Positions 17,901 to 25,098 of a stretch of 64,000 bases of DNA are shown piece after piece; within the stretch, counting starts at the first letter, position 1; every line of letters begins with the position of its first letter. Source of the stretch: BJHQ01 sp964654285 (GTDB lineage Bacteria > Planctomycetota > UBA11346); contig CAZZJC010000001.1 in the NCBI GenBank assembly GCA_964654285.1, forward strand, positions 186,001 to 250,000. The letters run 5' to 3'. The notes below the pieces were generated by a model. It searched no databases. It saw nothing but the letters and a program-made list of their open reading frames with translations, and was not told where the DNA came from. The position numbers and the translations under genes were made by a program.

Positions 17901-20614
17901 AATCGGCCCGGATGGACGTGATCGACCTCAACCCGGTGCTGGTCACCATCGCCAGTCCTGCCGACTACATGTTCAAGGGCGAGACCACGAGCTTCGTGGT
18001 GACCCGCATCGGCACCACCGAGGGTCCGCTTCGGGTGAATTACAAGATCAAGAACACCTCGACCGCCGTGATGGGAACCGATTTCGATCTCCTGATCGGC
18101 TATGTCGACATCGCTGATGGCAGCGCCACCACGACCATCAATGTCAAGCAGAACACCGATGTCATAGCGGCGAGGACCCTCACTCTGTATGTGGACACCC
18201 CGACATTGGCTGGAACCTATGTTCCGGGCAACCCGGTCGAGGCGACCGTCACCATGCTCCCGCCCGGCCAGATGCTGGTCAACATCGTCGCCAACAACGA
18301 TGCCAAGGAAAAGAACCTGGTGCAGGGCAAGTTCACGGTGACCCGCTCCGGCGGATCGATCGCGAACCCCCTGGCGGTGTCGCTGAGCGTCAGCGGTACG
18401 GCGACCTGGCCCGATGACTACACCTTGATGGTCGATGGCGCTGCGATCACGCCCAACAGCGGCATCCTGGACTTCTACATCGGTGCCGGCAAGAGGACCG
18501 CGATCGTCAATGTCCTGCCGATCGCGGACAGCAACCCGACCGAAGGTGACGAAACGGTGGTCTTGACCTTGCGCAACACCAATCCTGTTGGCTACCTGAT
18601 CAACAAGCCGGTCGCGGCCACCGTTCTCATCATCGATGATGCCCCCGCAGCGCCGGTGTTCGTCAACACGGTCGGACCTCAGATCGCGATGGCTGGCTAT
18701 GTGAACAGCAGGATCACGCTGACCATCAACGACAATGACAGCCTGCTCAGCTCCCTGACCCTGTCGGCATCCTCGGCGGATCCGGACATCCTGCCGAATT
18801 CGGCCTTCGCCTTCGGTGGGACGGATGGCAACCGTTGGATGACCATCCAACCGCCGGTCGACACCTCGGATACCACCATAGTCACGGTCCGGGTCAGCGA
18901 TGGAGTCCTGTCCAGCACCATGTCCTTCCCGGTCATGATGGCAGTGAATGTCGATCCGGTGGTGTCTCCCGACACCTTCCCGGATCACGAAGTCCTGATC
19001 AATGGCACCGACGTCATCGCGTTCAAGGCCAACGACCCGGATGCCCTGCCCAAGCCCCTCAGCGTCACGGTGCTTTCCAGTGACCTGACCCTGCTGCCTG
19101 CCAACCGGATCACGGTCGCCAATAATGGCGGCGACTATACCGTCTCGTTGTCACCAGCCCCGACCCGTTTCGGTGCGGTGACCGTCACCATCCTGGTGGA
19201 CGACGGTGTGGTTCAGATCACCAAGTCGTTCATGCTGTCGGTGGTCAGCAGTCTAGGCGCTTCGATAGGTCAGGTGACCATCGCCAAGGAGGTCGACGCA
19301 GCGCAGAAGCTGCTGGTGCCAGGATCTTTCCTGATCACCCGATCGGTCTGGACCTCGAACACCATCACGGTCAACGCCACGATCGGCGGTACGGCTGTGG
19401 GAGGAACCGATTACGCGAGTCTCGGAGGCTTCGGCCAGATCACCGTGACCATGACCCCAGGTCAATCCACGGCGAAGATCTACGTCAATCCGCTCTTCAA
19501 TCCGCTCGCTCTGACTGACAAGACCGTCACCTTGACGATCCAACCCAATCCGAGCGCGTACACGATCGGAGCGGCGAGTTCGGCCACGTTGACCATCGCT
19601 GGCAACACGCCGACGGCCCCGACCGTCGCTTCCATCGCCTCGACGCCTGCGGTCGCCGGCTTTGCGACGAAACCGATCGCGGTCACGGTCAACGACGTGG
19701 ATACGCCTCCAGCCAACCTGGTGGTCACCGCGACCTCGTCGGACCAGGCCCTGCTTCCGAACTCCGCGATCACGGTGACCGGCAGCGGCAAGAACTGGCA
19801 GATCGTGGCCGCGCCGACGGCGGGCGGCAATGGCACCGCCACCGTGACGGTGACGGTCAGCGATGGAGCGCTCACCACGACCACCACCTTCCCGGTGACG
19901 ATCGGGGCGAATCAGGCGCCGGTGTTCACGGTCGCCAATACCGCGATGGACCAGGATACCACCGTGACGGTGCCCATCAGTTCCCTGGTCACCGATCCGG
20001 ACCGTCTGCCTGGCAACCTGGTGTTGACCGCCACGTCGAGCGACACCGCGATCGTGGCGAACAGCGGGTTGTCGGTCACTGCGACCAGCCTGACCATCTC
20101 GCCCGTGCCCGGAGCCCATGGAACCACGACGATCAATCTGACGGCGAATGATGGCGCGGCTTCCGTGCCGGCGTCGTTCGTCCTGACCGTCAACCATGTG
20201 ATTCCGCCACCGGTGAACCTGCCGCCATCGGCCGCCAGCCAGATCCTGACGACCAAGTCCGGCGTACCGCTGCCCTTCACCCTCGTGGCGACCGACCCGG
20301 AAGGTCAGCCTCTCATCTGGAGCGTGATCGCCGGTGCTCAGAATGGGACACTGACCGGTACCGGACCGTCCTTCACCTACACCTCGAATGCCAGTTTCGT
20401 CGGCAACGAGACCCTGACCTTCGGTGTCAGCGATGGAGTCAACCTGACTCGCCCGACCGTGACGATCACGGTCTCCACGGATCAGACGACCAAGATCGAG
20501 GTCACCAACGGACCGGGATCGACATCCGGTGGTTGCGGCCTCGGTGGCGGACTCGGCCTGATCGGCTTCGCGGCCATGCTGGCCATGGCGGGCAGCCGGC
20601 GGCGGCGTCAATAA
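11933..20614 (+). CDS. Giant secreted metzincin protease / Calx-beta repeat protein
   Basis: 2893 residues. Signal peptide MTTLLRALATCVLVLATAMSG. An M6/M11-type metalloprotease domain (about 40-330) has the metzincin zinc site HEIGHAIGLKH (H168, H172, H178, catalytic E169) and a Met-turn region NMGSGGLGHFNPIYKSYLGWL split across M228. A PKD domain follows (about 420-535, YWWDFGDSTP), then a carboxypeptidase-regulatory-like domain (about 550-637). About thirteen Calx-beta modules with the GTAxxGxDY signature occupy about 640-2236 and 2441-2557; Ig/cadherin-like repeats occupy 2240-2435 and 2560-2850. The C-terminus has GGCGLGGGLG, a hydrophobic helix and RRRRQ, like Cys/Gly-type CTERM sorting tails. 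Likely surface-anchored and calcium-binding; substrate unknown. The first half is less GC-rich than the second. Confidence 0.85.
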   Translation: MTTLLRALATCVLVLATAMSGMFAQDPVPTTPTSQSNVIRLLYIRVNFPDDPREPTSYTTAHAISEDVAAWYAESSYGLMQIATTVTEVLTMPRPWRYYPELTPMDLNDPQIGPPALHGDAIAAAAAAGYDTNAAIITVRHRGIWGWGGLGGGGKTWLQTDSVPVQCHEIGHAIGLKHADRWDNTAASGSPTDKDLDRITVVNANATGANGYAYEQEVVAYGDIWDNMGSGGLGHFNPIYKSYLGWLTGDRITTVTQSGRYKVFSYNQPYLEDARTYALKIRRNHQQTYWAGLRGWMPTMIFPQQPNERFLHSSLLLWMEGWDSQREQKVPKPVVSCLLDTTPGTPAFTSGLDEDGKVVDGGSLADAGIEVNRTYSDLAAGIHITVTDRNETTPQSLDVVVNLGTFPGNHAPEVSDMTVVIPAVTSDPQVVKAGAIQVAYNGTDPFTKDVTFSVTGTDADGDELAYWWDFGDSTPNSVRNGSTITHKWAQANIPRLFPTSTTDLRRGCQFTVTCVVTDMKGGTARISKVINIGQPAYPGIDANDVNGRQTFIATGRITDQQGNPMTGVLVTRVGGADFRGVWTDSDGMYRLSGLVSGNIVIQPKLEGWHFIGKDTAKPLPSPISIPNHDIQDVNFIAHHRQWVKVEALNPTVTEGGSPGIIRITRTGPTPHNDTDYVLNSWNDTTDLVVRIYTQGSFVELDRWDRRTRPAPDNRYYYILNPTPAAPRNLNGEVPGGATADGPIVEPDYPLISRGGDSPNSTLTGCGVSADQYVIIRRQGTFLAHASNDSVTTTFTKDYVDLQYTPPTSDGIWHPSSLAKVMVAYSPDYYVENTEASITIVDSSVMPTLPTVSVSVLSASENGSNQGAFIFTRIGDVSESLQVGFTISGTASEGVDYQALPRSIIFPVGIASVTLDVHPIADGILEGRTFDAEDNVWREQYIRLFLTANPSLYNGSGYVKLEIGDDDRPSIAVALTQGPALEPVGTGGARSGTFTIIRHGDLSSNLTVNFGFSGTATYQTDYVSNPALDGGIGGNGKVIIPAGRVSATVTVTPVKDSTVEGPEFVRLLIRDSTTYQILSTGSQADLSILDGDLPLVSVALAPGARSSIAKATQEKTTVRFSRNSSQNVTSPLFIYFTTSGQAQNGLDYGFTRNVPTAGQVLLLANETFKDVEVSASNDNNTNKDDKELYIFLKEDPTYTIDPNLAHADLIVNSMRNGKPEVRFEKLGGRFWESGEYQAWVVLSDWPTGTNTVDTNLVPPHKNLIRIDYEVVADDRTGIPNKNAAVPGTDFEVKSGTLTFWYKQDSTYTDAYVDPVITPNNPPGDYSVGEHDLRMRRWPVTFTINNDNLDTRDRTFLIRLKPHLVGGNDYSNCSLPGQLNGEAFASVFVVTIADDDAAAYTLEGTTLNASEVLSGPTVDGKVTIKRTGLTLAPSTVSLSLKGQAAPWADYTPVSTPTVVPVAPANTADRETIVMVTFAQDETEKVITIKPIRNLIATGPREATIALISATDGKVNTAARTITIADIDTQPPVFVSATAVNAVAKEGGHKATVRISRVGDLTSALTVNLKAGLLGTAVPADYSGMPGSAVIPANSDYVEFDITANDDLVVNGTRTLDVAINADGSTYQTGEPSLARIYILDNDGAPPMVRVWADPANVSETEPLSGAKFHFRRSMDIVDSLTVSYTLSGTAVNGTDYQLINASQVTFASGQAEAIVEILPIADTSAEGVETVTIEIAAGTGYTVGTTQTAATINIIDDDFPTLAIAPQVTEVIEGSASSAVFRISRLGGNPTIPLTATVQVATSSTLLNLATLTDLADATPNPITVTLAANEMYKDLSLLTKADGLAEGDEELRLVIASNPAFARLSTDPSDPVIIRDIDRSRITVRVDPANRNATQNVYPAASTAGKFLIERTGSAAELAKDVRVRFALTGSAVEGVDYQYVGTSVLIPANQASVSVSILPLVNQLVKPVQNVVLTLTPDRTGTNYNLGAVKSARMDVIDLNPVLVTIASPADYMFKGETTSFVVTRIGTTEGPLRVNYKIKNTSTAVMGTDFDLLIGYVDIADGSATTTINVKQNTDVIAARTLTLYVDTPTLAGTYVPGNPVEATVTMLPPGQMLVNIVANNDAKEKNLVQGKFTVTRSGGSIANPLAVSLSVSGTATWPDDYTLMVDGAAITPNSGILDFYIGAGKRTAIVNVLPIADSNPTEGDETVVLTLRNTNPVGYLINKPVAATVLIIDDAPAAPVFVNTVGPQIAMAGYVNSRITLTINDNDSLLSSLTLSASSADPDILPNSAFAFGGTDGNRWMTIQPPVDTSDTTIVTVRVSDGVLSSTMSFPVMMAVNVDPVVSPDTFPDHEVLINGTDVIAFKANDPDALPKPLSVTVLSSDLTLLPANRITVANNGGDYTVSLSPAPTRFGAVTVTILVDDGVVQITKSFMLSVVSSLGASIGQVTIAKEVDAAQKLLVPGSFLITRSVWTSNTITVNATIGGTAVGGTDYASLGGFGQITVTMTPGQSTAKIYVNPLFNPLALTDKTVTLTIQPNPSAYTIGAASSATLTIAGNTPTAPTVASIASTPAVAGFATKPIAVTVNDVDTPPANLVVTATSSDQALLPNSAITVTGSGKNWQIVAAPTAGGNGTATVTVTVSDGALTTTTTFPVTIGANQAPVFTVANTAMDQDTTVTVPISSLVTDPDRLPGNLVLTATSSDTAIVANSGLSVTATSLTISPVPGAHGTTTINLTANDGAASVPASFVLTVNHVIPPPVNLPPSAASQILTTKSGVPLPFTLVATDPEGQPLIWSVIAGAQNGTLTGTGPSFTYTSNASFVGNETLTFGVSDGVNLTRPTVTITVSTDQTTKIEVTNGPGSTSGGCGLGGGLGLIGFAAMLAMAGSRRRRQ

Positions 20615-20636
20615 ACCGGTGAAAATCCGCTGATTG

Positions 20637-20671
20637 CGCATAAACGGCATCCTCTGGGTGCCGTTTATGCG
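20637..20671 (+). terminator. Hairpin terminator after the giant gene
   Basis: A perfect 13-base stem CGCATAAACGGCA (20637-20649) with TGCCGTTTATGCG (20659-20671), loop TCCTCTGGG, 22 bases past the stop codon. Only a short T-containing tail follows, so termination may be weak. It also argues against a GTG start at 20674 for the next gene, which would have no free ribosome site. Confidence 0.7.
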
Positions 20672-20715
20672 TTGTGGGCGTGTCGCAGCTGCTCCAGGCT
20701 TGCCGTGACCAGGGC

Positions 20716-22596
20716 ATGACCAACCTGCCGCCCATGCCCGATCCGAGCATCTTGCCGCCGTTGCTGCTGCCGGTTCCGCGTCAGCTTGCGCTGACGGGAG
20801 GACGGGCTGCGGTCCCGCTGCGGTTCGGATGCAGCAGCGAGGCATCGCCTCCTGCGGATACGATGGTGGTGGCGCGATCGGTATTGCAGACGCCACCGCC
20901 GACAGGCGGGATGGTTCCCCTCCTGGAGGCGGGATCCTCGGCGGGTTGGCTGCGCCTGTCTTCCAGCGGCAAAGCCGGTGGCGATGCAGAAACCTACCGC
21001 CTCGTCCTGCGCCCGGACCACGCCGAACTGTCAGCAGCGAGCCTCGCCGGTTTCCGCCATGGCTGCCAGACCTTGCGCCAGATCCTGGTGCAATTCGGGT
21101 CGACGCCGCCGTGCCTTGAGATCGCCGACTCCCCGGCGTTCCCGGTGCGCGGGGTGATGCTCGACATCTCGCGCGACCGCGTGCCGACGCTGGCGGAACT
21201 GGAGCGCCTGGTTGGGACGCTGGCCGGTTGGAAGATCAACCACATGCAATTGTACATGGAGCACACCTTCGCCTATCGCGGCCACGAGGCGGTGTGGTCC
21301 GAGGCCAGTCCGCTCACCGCCGACGAGGTGCATCGCCTCGACGCATGTTGCCGGGAACACGGCATCACCCTGGTGGCGAACCAGAACTGCCTGGGCCACC
21401 TCGAACGCTGGTTCGAGCAGCCGCGCTACCTGCCGCTGGCCGAGATCGCTCCGGGCCGGTCCTGGGATTTCGCCGGGATCGCGCGCAAGACCGGGCCATT
21501 CAGCCTGTGTCCGATCGATCCCGGCTCGATCGGTCTGATCGACGATCTGCTCGGGCAGTTGCTGCCTGAGTTCAGCTCGCCCTGGGTGAACATCGGCTGC
21601 GATGAGGCCTTCGATATCGGGCAGGGGCGATCCGCGCCGGTGGTCGCCCAGCGCGGTCGCGCGGCGGTGTACCTCGATCACGTCCGGGCGGTGTGTGACG
21701 TCGCACGGCGCCACGGCAAGCGTCCGATGTTCTGGTCCGACATCGCCCTGGAGCACCCCGAGGCCCTGGCCGACCTGCCGCGCGATCTGGTCGCCCTGGC
21801 CTGGGGATACGAAGCCGATGCGCCGTTCGCACGCTGGTGTCGGCAGGTGCGCGAGGTCGGCAACGAGGTCTGGGTCTGCCCCGGAACCTCATGCTGGCGC
21901 TCGATCACCGGACGCACCGCAGACCGTCGCGCCAATCTGCTCGCCGCCGCCCGCGATGGCCTGGATCAGGGCGCGACCGGCTACCTGACGACCGCCTGGG
22001 GCGACCACGGTCATCGCCAGCAATGGCCGCTGACGCTGCACGGGCTTGCCGAAGGCGCGCATCGCGCCTGGTCCGGCACCGCTGATGTGCCGCACCGCGC
22101 CGTTTCGCTGCATGCCCACGGCGATCGCACCCTGGCGGCGGCGCGCTGGTTCGACGATCTGGGTGATGTCGATCGCGAACTGCGCCTGATCTTCGGCCAG
22201 CCGGCGCCCGATGGCGGCTCGCGGCCGCTGCGCAACGCGACCGCGCTGTTCACCGATCTGCACCGGCCGTTCGCCGAAGCACGGCGCGGTTCGGAACAGG
22301 CCTGGCGCGATGCCTGGGAATACCTGCTGCCGCTCAGGAACCTGCCGACCGGGGTGCCGGAGCAGATCCAGGATGAACTGCGCCACACCTGGGAAGTTGC
22401 GGCGTTTGCCGTGCGCCGCGCCCTCGCCCGCGACAGCTTCGGGGCCGAACGCGCCGCGCAGCGTCGGGCCCTCGCTGAACGCCTGCGCGAACTGATGGCC
22501 GAGCATCGTCGCCTGTGGGCGCTGCGATCGCGCCCGGGCGGACTCGAGCGCAGCGTGGCGCACTACTCGTCCGTACTCACCGACCTGGAGGCCTGA
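20716..22596 (+). CDS. GH20-like beta-N-acetylhexosaminidase family protein
   Basis: 626 residues from ATG 20716 (a GTG at 20674 abuts a terminator stem and is less likely). An N-terminal non-catalytic GH20b-like domain is followed by the TIM barrel beginning FPVRGVMLDISRDRVPTLAELE. Family landmarks include WKINHMQLYMEHTFAY and the acid/polariser pair in NIGCDEAFDIG (D296-E297). GH20 enzymes use the substrate N-acetyl group for catalysis. The gene directly precedes anmK (no gap) and murQ, so removal of GlcNAc from GlcNAc-anhydroMurNAc or chitin-type oligosaccharides is a reasonable inference. No clear signal peptide, so probably cytoplasmic. Confidence 0.8.
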   Translation: MTNLPPMPDPSILPPLLLPVPRQLALTGGRAAVPLRFGCSSEASPPADTMVVARSVLQTPPPTGGMVPLLEAGSSAGWLRLSSSGKAGGDAETYRLVLRPDHAELSAASLAGFRHGCQTLRQILVQFGSTPPCLEIADSPAFPVRGVMLDISRDRVPTLAELERLVGTLAGWKINHMQLYMEHTFAYRGHEAVWSEASPLTADEVHRLDACCREHGITLVANQNCLGHLERWFEQPRYLPLAEIAPGRSWDFAGIARKTGPFSLCPIDPGSIGLIDDLLGQLLPEFSSPWVNIGCDEAFDIGQGRSAPVVAQRGRAAVYLDHVRAVCDVARRHGKRPMFWSDIALEHPEALADLPRDLVALAWGYEADAPFARWCRQVREVGNEVWVCPGTSCWRSITGRTADRRANLLAAARDGLDQGATGYLTTAWGDHGHRQQWPLTLHGLAEGAHRAWSGTADVPHRAVSLHAHGDRTLAAARWFDDLGDVDRELRLIFGQPAPDGGSRPLRNATALFTDLHRPFAEARRGSEQAWRDAWEYLLPLRNLPTGVPEQIQDELRHTWEVAAFAVRRALARDSFGAERAAQRRALAERLRELMAEHRRLWALRSRPGGLERSVAHYSSVLTDLEA

Positions 22597-23805
22597 ATGC
22601 GCGCCCGAATCGTTCCCGCCTCCAGCCGCCTGCCTCCCATCCGAGCGGACGCGCCGCGCCGCGCCACCGATCCGTTCACCGAAGAGCCCCCGAAGCACGG
22701 GCGCCGGGCCGGGCCGGTGAGCGGCCGGCGCGCGAGCGACGACCGGCTGGTGCTCGGCTGCATGACCGGCACCTCGATCGATGGCCTGGATGTCGCTCTG
22801 GTGTGCATCCGCGGCAACGGGTTGACCATGCGGGTGGAATTGCGCGACCAATGCAGCCGCGAACTGGGGACGTTGGCTTCACGCCTGCGTTCCTTGGCTG
22901 GACAACAGCCCTGCACCGCCGGCGACATCGCGGCGATGGGGCGTGATCTGGCGCTCATCCATCTCGACGCCTGCCGTGAATTGACGAAAGGCCAGCATAT
23001 CGACCTGGTCTGCGTCCATGGCCAGACCGTCTTCCACGCCCCGCCGCTGTCGTGGCAGCTCTTCAGTCCGGCGGTGCTCGCGCATGGCCTGCATGCTCCG
23101 GTGGTGAGCGACCTGCGCGCGGCGGATCTCGCCGCCGGCGGGCAGGGCGCGCCGATCACCCCGCTTGCCGACTGGATCCTGCTCAGGCATGCGGTCGAGA
23201 CCCGCGCCGTGATCAACCTCGGCGGCTTCGTGAACCTGACCCGGCTGCCGGCTGATGGCGGCGTGGATCGCGTCAGCGGCGGCGACGTGTGCGCCTGCAA
23301 CCAGGTCCTGGATGCGGTCGCGCGCACGGTGCTGGACCGTCCTTTCGACGAGAACGGCGCCGCCGCCCTGGAAGGCCGGGCTTCGCCCAGGGCGGTCGCG
23401 GACCTGGGCCGCCGTCTCGGCATGCAGGCGAAGGCGGGTCGCAGCCTGGGCACCGGCGACGAACTCGCCTCGTGGCTCGAACGCTTCCGCGACCTGGCGC
23501 CGGAAGATCTCGCGCGCAGCGCCTGCGCTGCGATCGCCGCCGTGGTCGCCAAGGCGGCGGCCCCGGCGAACCGGTTGATCCTGGCCGGCGGCGGCACGCG
23601 CAACCGGGCCCTGGTCGCGGAACTGACCGCCCGCGCCGGTGTGCCGGTCCAGATCAGCGACGAGCTCGGGGTGCCGGCGACCCTGCGCGAGGCGATGGCG
23701 TTCGCCGTGCTGGGCGCGCTCTGCCAGGACGGCGTGCCGATCACCCTGCCCGCGATCACCGGGGTGGATCGCGCACCGGTGGCGGGATGCTGGACCTGGC
23801 CATGA
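22597..23805 (+). CDS. anmK: Anhydro-N-acetylmuramic acid kinase
   Basis: 402 residues. Opens and phosphorylates 1,6-anhydro-MurNAc to MurNAc-6-phosphate during cell-wall recycling. Motifs: GCMTGTSIDGLDVAL (ATP/sugar site), CVHGQTVFH, ADLAAGGQGAPITPLADW, VINLGGFVNLT and LAGGGTRNRALVAEL. The ATG follows the hydrolase stop with no gap, with GGAGG nine bases upstream, so the two genes are coupled. The N-terminal ~48 residues before RLVLGCMTG are basic and extra to the family; a later start is possible. Copy B of the dispersed repeat begins five bases after the stop. Confidence 0.95.
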   Translation: MRARIVPASSRLPPIRADAPRRATDPFTEEPPKHGRRAGPVSGRRASDDRLVLGCMTGTSIDGLDVALVCIRGNGLTMRVELRDQCSRELGTLASRLRSLAGQQPCTAGDIAAMGRDLALIHLDACRELTKGQHIDLVCVHGQTVFHAPPLSWQLFSPAVLAHGLHAPVVSDLRAADLAAGGQGAPITPLADWILLRHAVETRAVINLGGFVNLTRLPADGGVDRVSGGDVCACNQVLDAVARTVLDRPFDENGAAALEGRASPRAVADLGRRLGMQAKAGRSLGTGDELASWLERFRDLAPEDLARSACAAIAAVVAKAAAPANRLILAGGGTRNRALVAELTARAGVPVQISDELGVPATLREAMAFAVLGALCQDGVPITLPAITGVDRAPVAGCWTWP

Positions 23806-23809
23806 TGCG

Positions 23810-23919
23810 AAAAATCGCCATTGCACCCCATCTGCGGCGCTGGTCGTCCGCTCGTCGGCTCCGCAGGCGCTGCCACACTCCTTCCTCCCGCCTTGCATCT
23901 GGGATGCACTTGCGATTTT
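23810..23919 (+). repeat. Dispersed palindromic element, copy B
   Basis: 110-base unit starting AAAAATCGCCA and ending TTGCGATTTT, five bases after the anmK stop. Bases 23866-23903 match copy A (7455-7418, minus strand) at all 38 positions, and the flanks match with substitutions and one six-base insertion. Like copy A it lies between two co-directional genes, here anmK and murQ, and runs in the direction of transcription. It could terminate or attenuate the operon before murQ. Confidence 0.85.
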
Positions 23920-23971
23920 CCAAAGAAATTTCCGAGTGGGTCAATCTTCAAGAGACATTATGGGGTATAGG

Positions 23972-24940
23972 ATGATTCCCGATCGCGCCCACATTCTGAC
24001 TGAACAGCGCAATCCCCGCACGGCGCACCTGCACGAACTCGATGCCGAAGGCCTGGTCGCCGCGATCCAGGCCGAGGACGCCGCCATCCCCGCCGCGATG
24101 GCGGCGGCGGGCCCCGCCCTGGCCAGCCTTATCGCCGCGATCGAACCCGGCTTCCTCGCCGGCGGTCGCCTGGTCTACGTCGGTGCCGGCACCAGCGGCC
24201 GCCTGGGCGTGCTCGATGCCAGCGAGGTCGGCCCGACCTTCCAGATCCCGCCGGGTCGGGTCATCGGCCTGATCGCCGGCGGCGATCGCAGCCTGCGCCA
24301 TTCCAGCGAGGGCCGCGAGGACGACCCCGAAGGCGCGGTCGGCGAGCTGGAGGCGCTCCATCTCGGCCCCGACGATGCGGTGGTCGGCATCGCCGCCGGT
24401 GGCACCACGCCCTACGTGCTCGGCGCCCTGGAATGGACCGCCCGGCACCGGCATCAGCGGACCCACGTCCACCACCACGGCCCGGGGGGCCATGCCGCGC
24501 CTGGCGCACGCAGCGGCCCCCTGACCGCCCTCATCGCCTGCACGCCGATGGACCGTCCTTCATGCGTCGACCACCTGGTGGTGCTCGCGGTCGGGCCGGA
24601 GGTCCTCACCGGCTCGACCCGGATGAAGGCGGGCACGGCGACGAAGCTCGCCCTCAATACCATCTCCACCGCGCTCATGGTCCGCGCCGGCAAGGTCTAC
24701 GGCAACCTGATGGTCGATCTGCGCGCCTCGAACCAGAAGCTGCGCGACCGCGCCGCGCGCATCGTTTCGATCCTGACCGGCGAGCCGCGCGAGGCCTGCT
24801 TCGCCCTCCTCGACCAGGCCGGCGATTCGGTCAAGACCGCCGTGGTGATGCGCCGCCTGGCCTGCGATCGCGCCCAGGCCGAATCGATCCTCGCCGCCTG
24901 CGCCGGGCATCTCGATCGGGCCCTGGCGCAGCAGCGGTGA
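23972..24940 (+). CDS. murQ: N-acetylmuramic acid 6-phosphate etherase
   Basis: 322 residues from ATG 23972 (GGGG six bases upstream); an in-frame ATG at 23960 would add four residues. Cleaves the lactyl ether of MurNAc-6-P to GlcNAc-6-P and D-lactate, the step after AnmK. SIS-domain signatures: VGAGTSGRLGVLDASEVGPTF (split here as a sugar-phosphate loop plus catalytic Glu), SSEGREDDPEGAV, VGPEVLTGSTRMKAGTATK and YGNLMVDLRASNQKLRDRA. Odd: between residues about 155 and 185, where the family normally has a short strand, there is a His/Gly/Pro-rich stretch (THVHHHGPGGHAAPG). See findings. Confidence 0.92.
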   Translation: MIPDRAHILTEQRNPRTAHLHELDAEGLVAAIQAEDAAIPAAMAAAGPALASLIAAIEPGFLAGGRLVYVGAGTSGRLGVLDASEVGPTFQIPPGRVIGLIAGGDRSLRHSSEGREDDPEGAVGELEALHLGPDDAVVGIAAGGTTPYVLGALEWTARHRHQRTHVHHHGPGGHAAPGARSGPLTALIACTPMDRPSCVDHLVVLAVGPEVLTGSTRMKAGTATKLALNTISTALMVRAGKVYGNLMVDLRASNQKLRDRAARIVSILTGEPREACFALLDQAGDSVKTAVVMRRLACDRAQAESILAACAGHLDRALAQQR

Positions 24941-25066
24941 ACCGGTCGTCCAGACAACCTGCCCTCTGCGCGGGGCTCCGGTTGCGCCGGAAGGGACGGC
25001 TTCGCTCGGTGTGAACGCTTGTTCGTCCGAGGGTCGCCGGCTCCCGCAACGCGCTTCCGGTACTCA

Positions 25067-25098
25067 CCTCCTGAGCGACCTGCCGGCGGCTCAGGAGG
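25067..25098. terminator. Hairpin between convergent murQ and AraC gene
   Basis: CCTCCTGAGC (25067-25076) pairs perfectly with GCTCAGGAGG (25089-25098) around a 12-base loop. It lies between the convergent genes and includes the stop codon of the AraC-family gene at 25091. No strong T-run on either side, so the terminator call is tentative. Confidence 0.5.
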
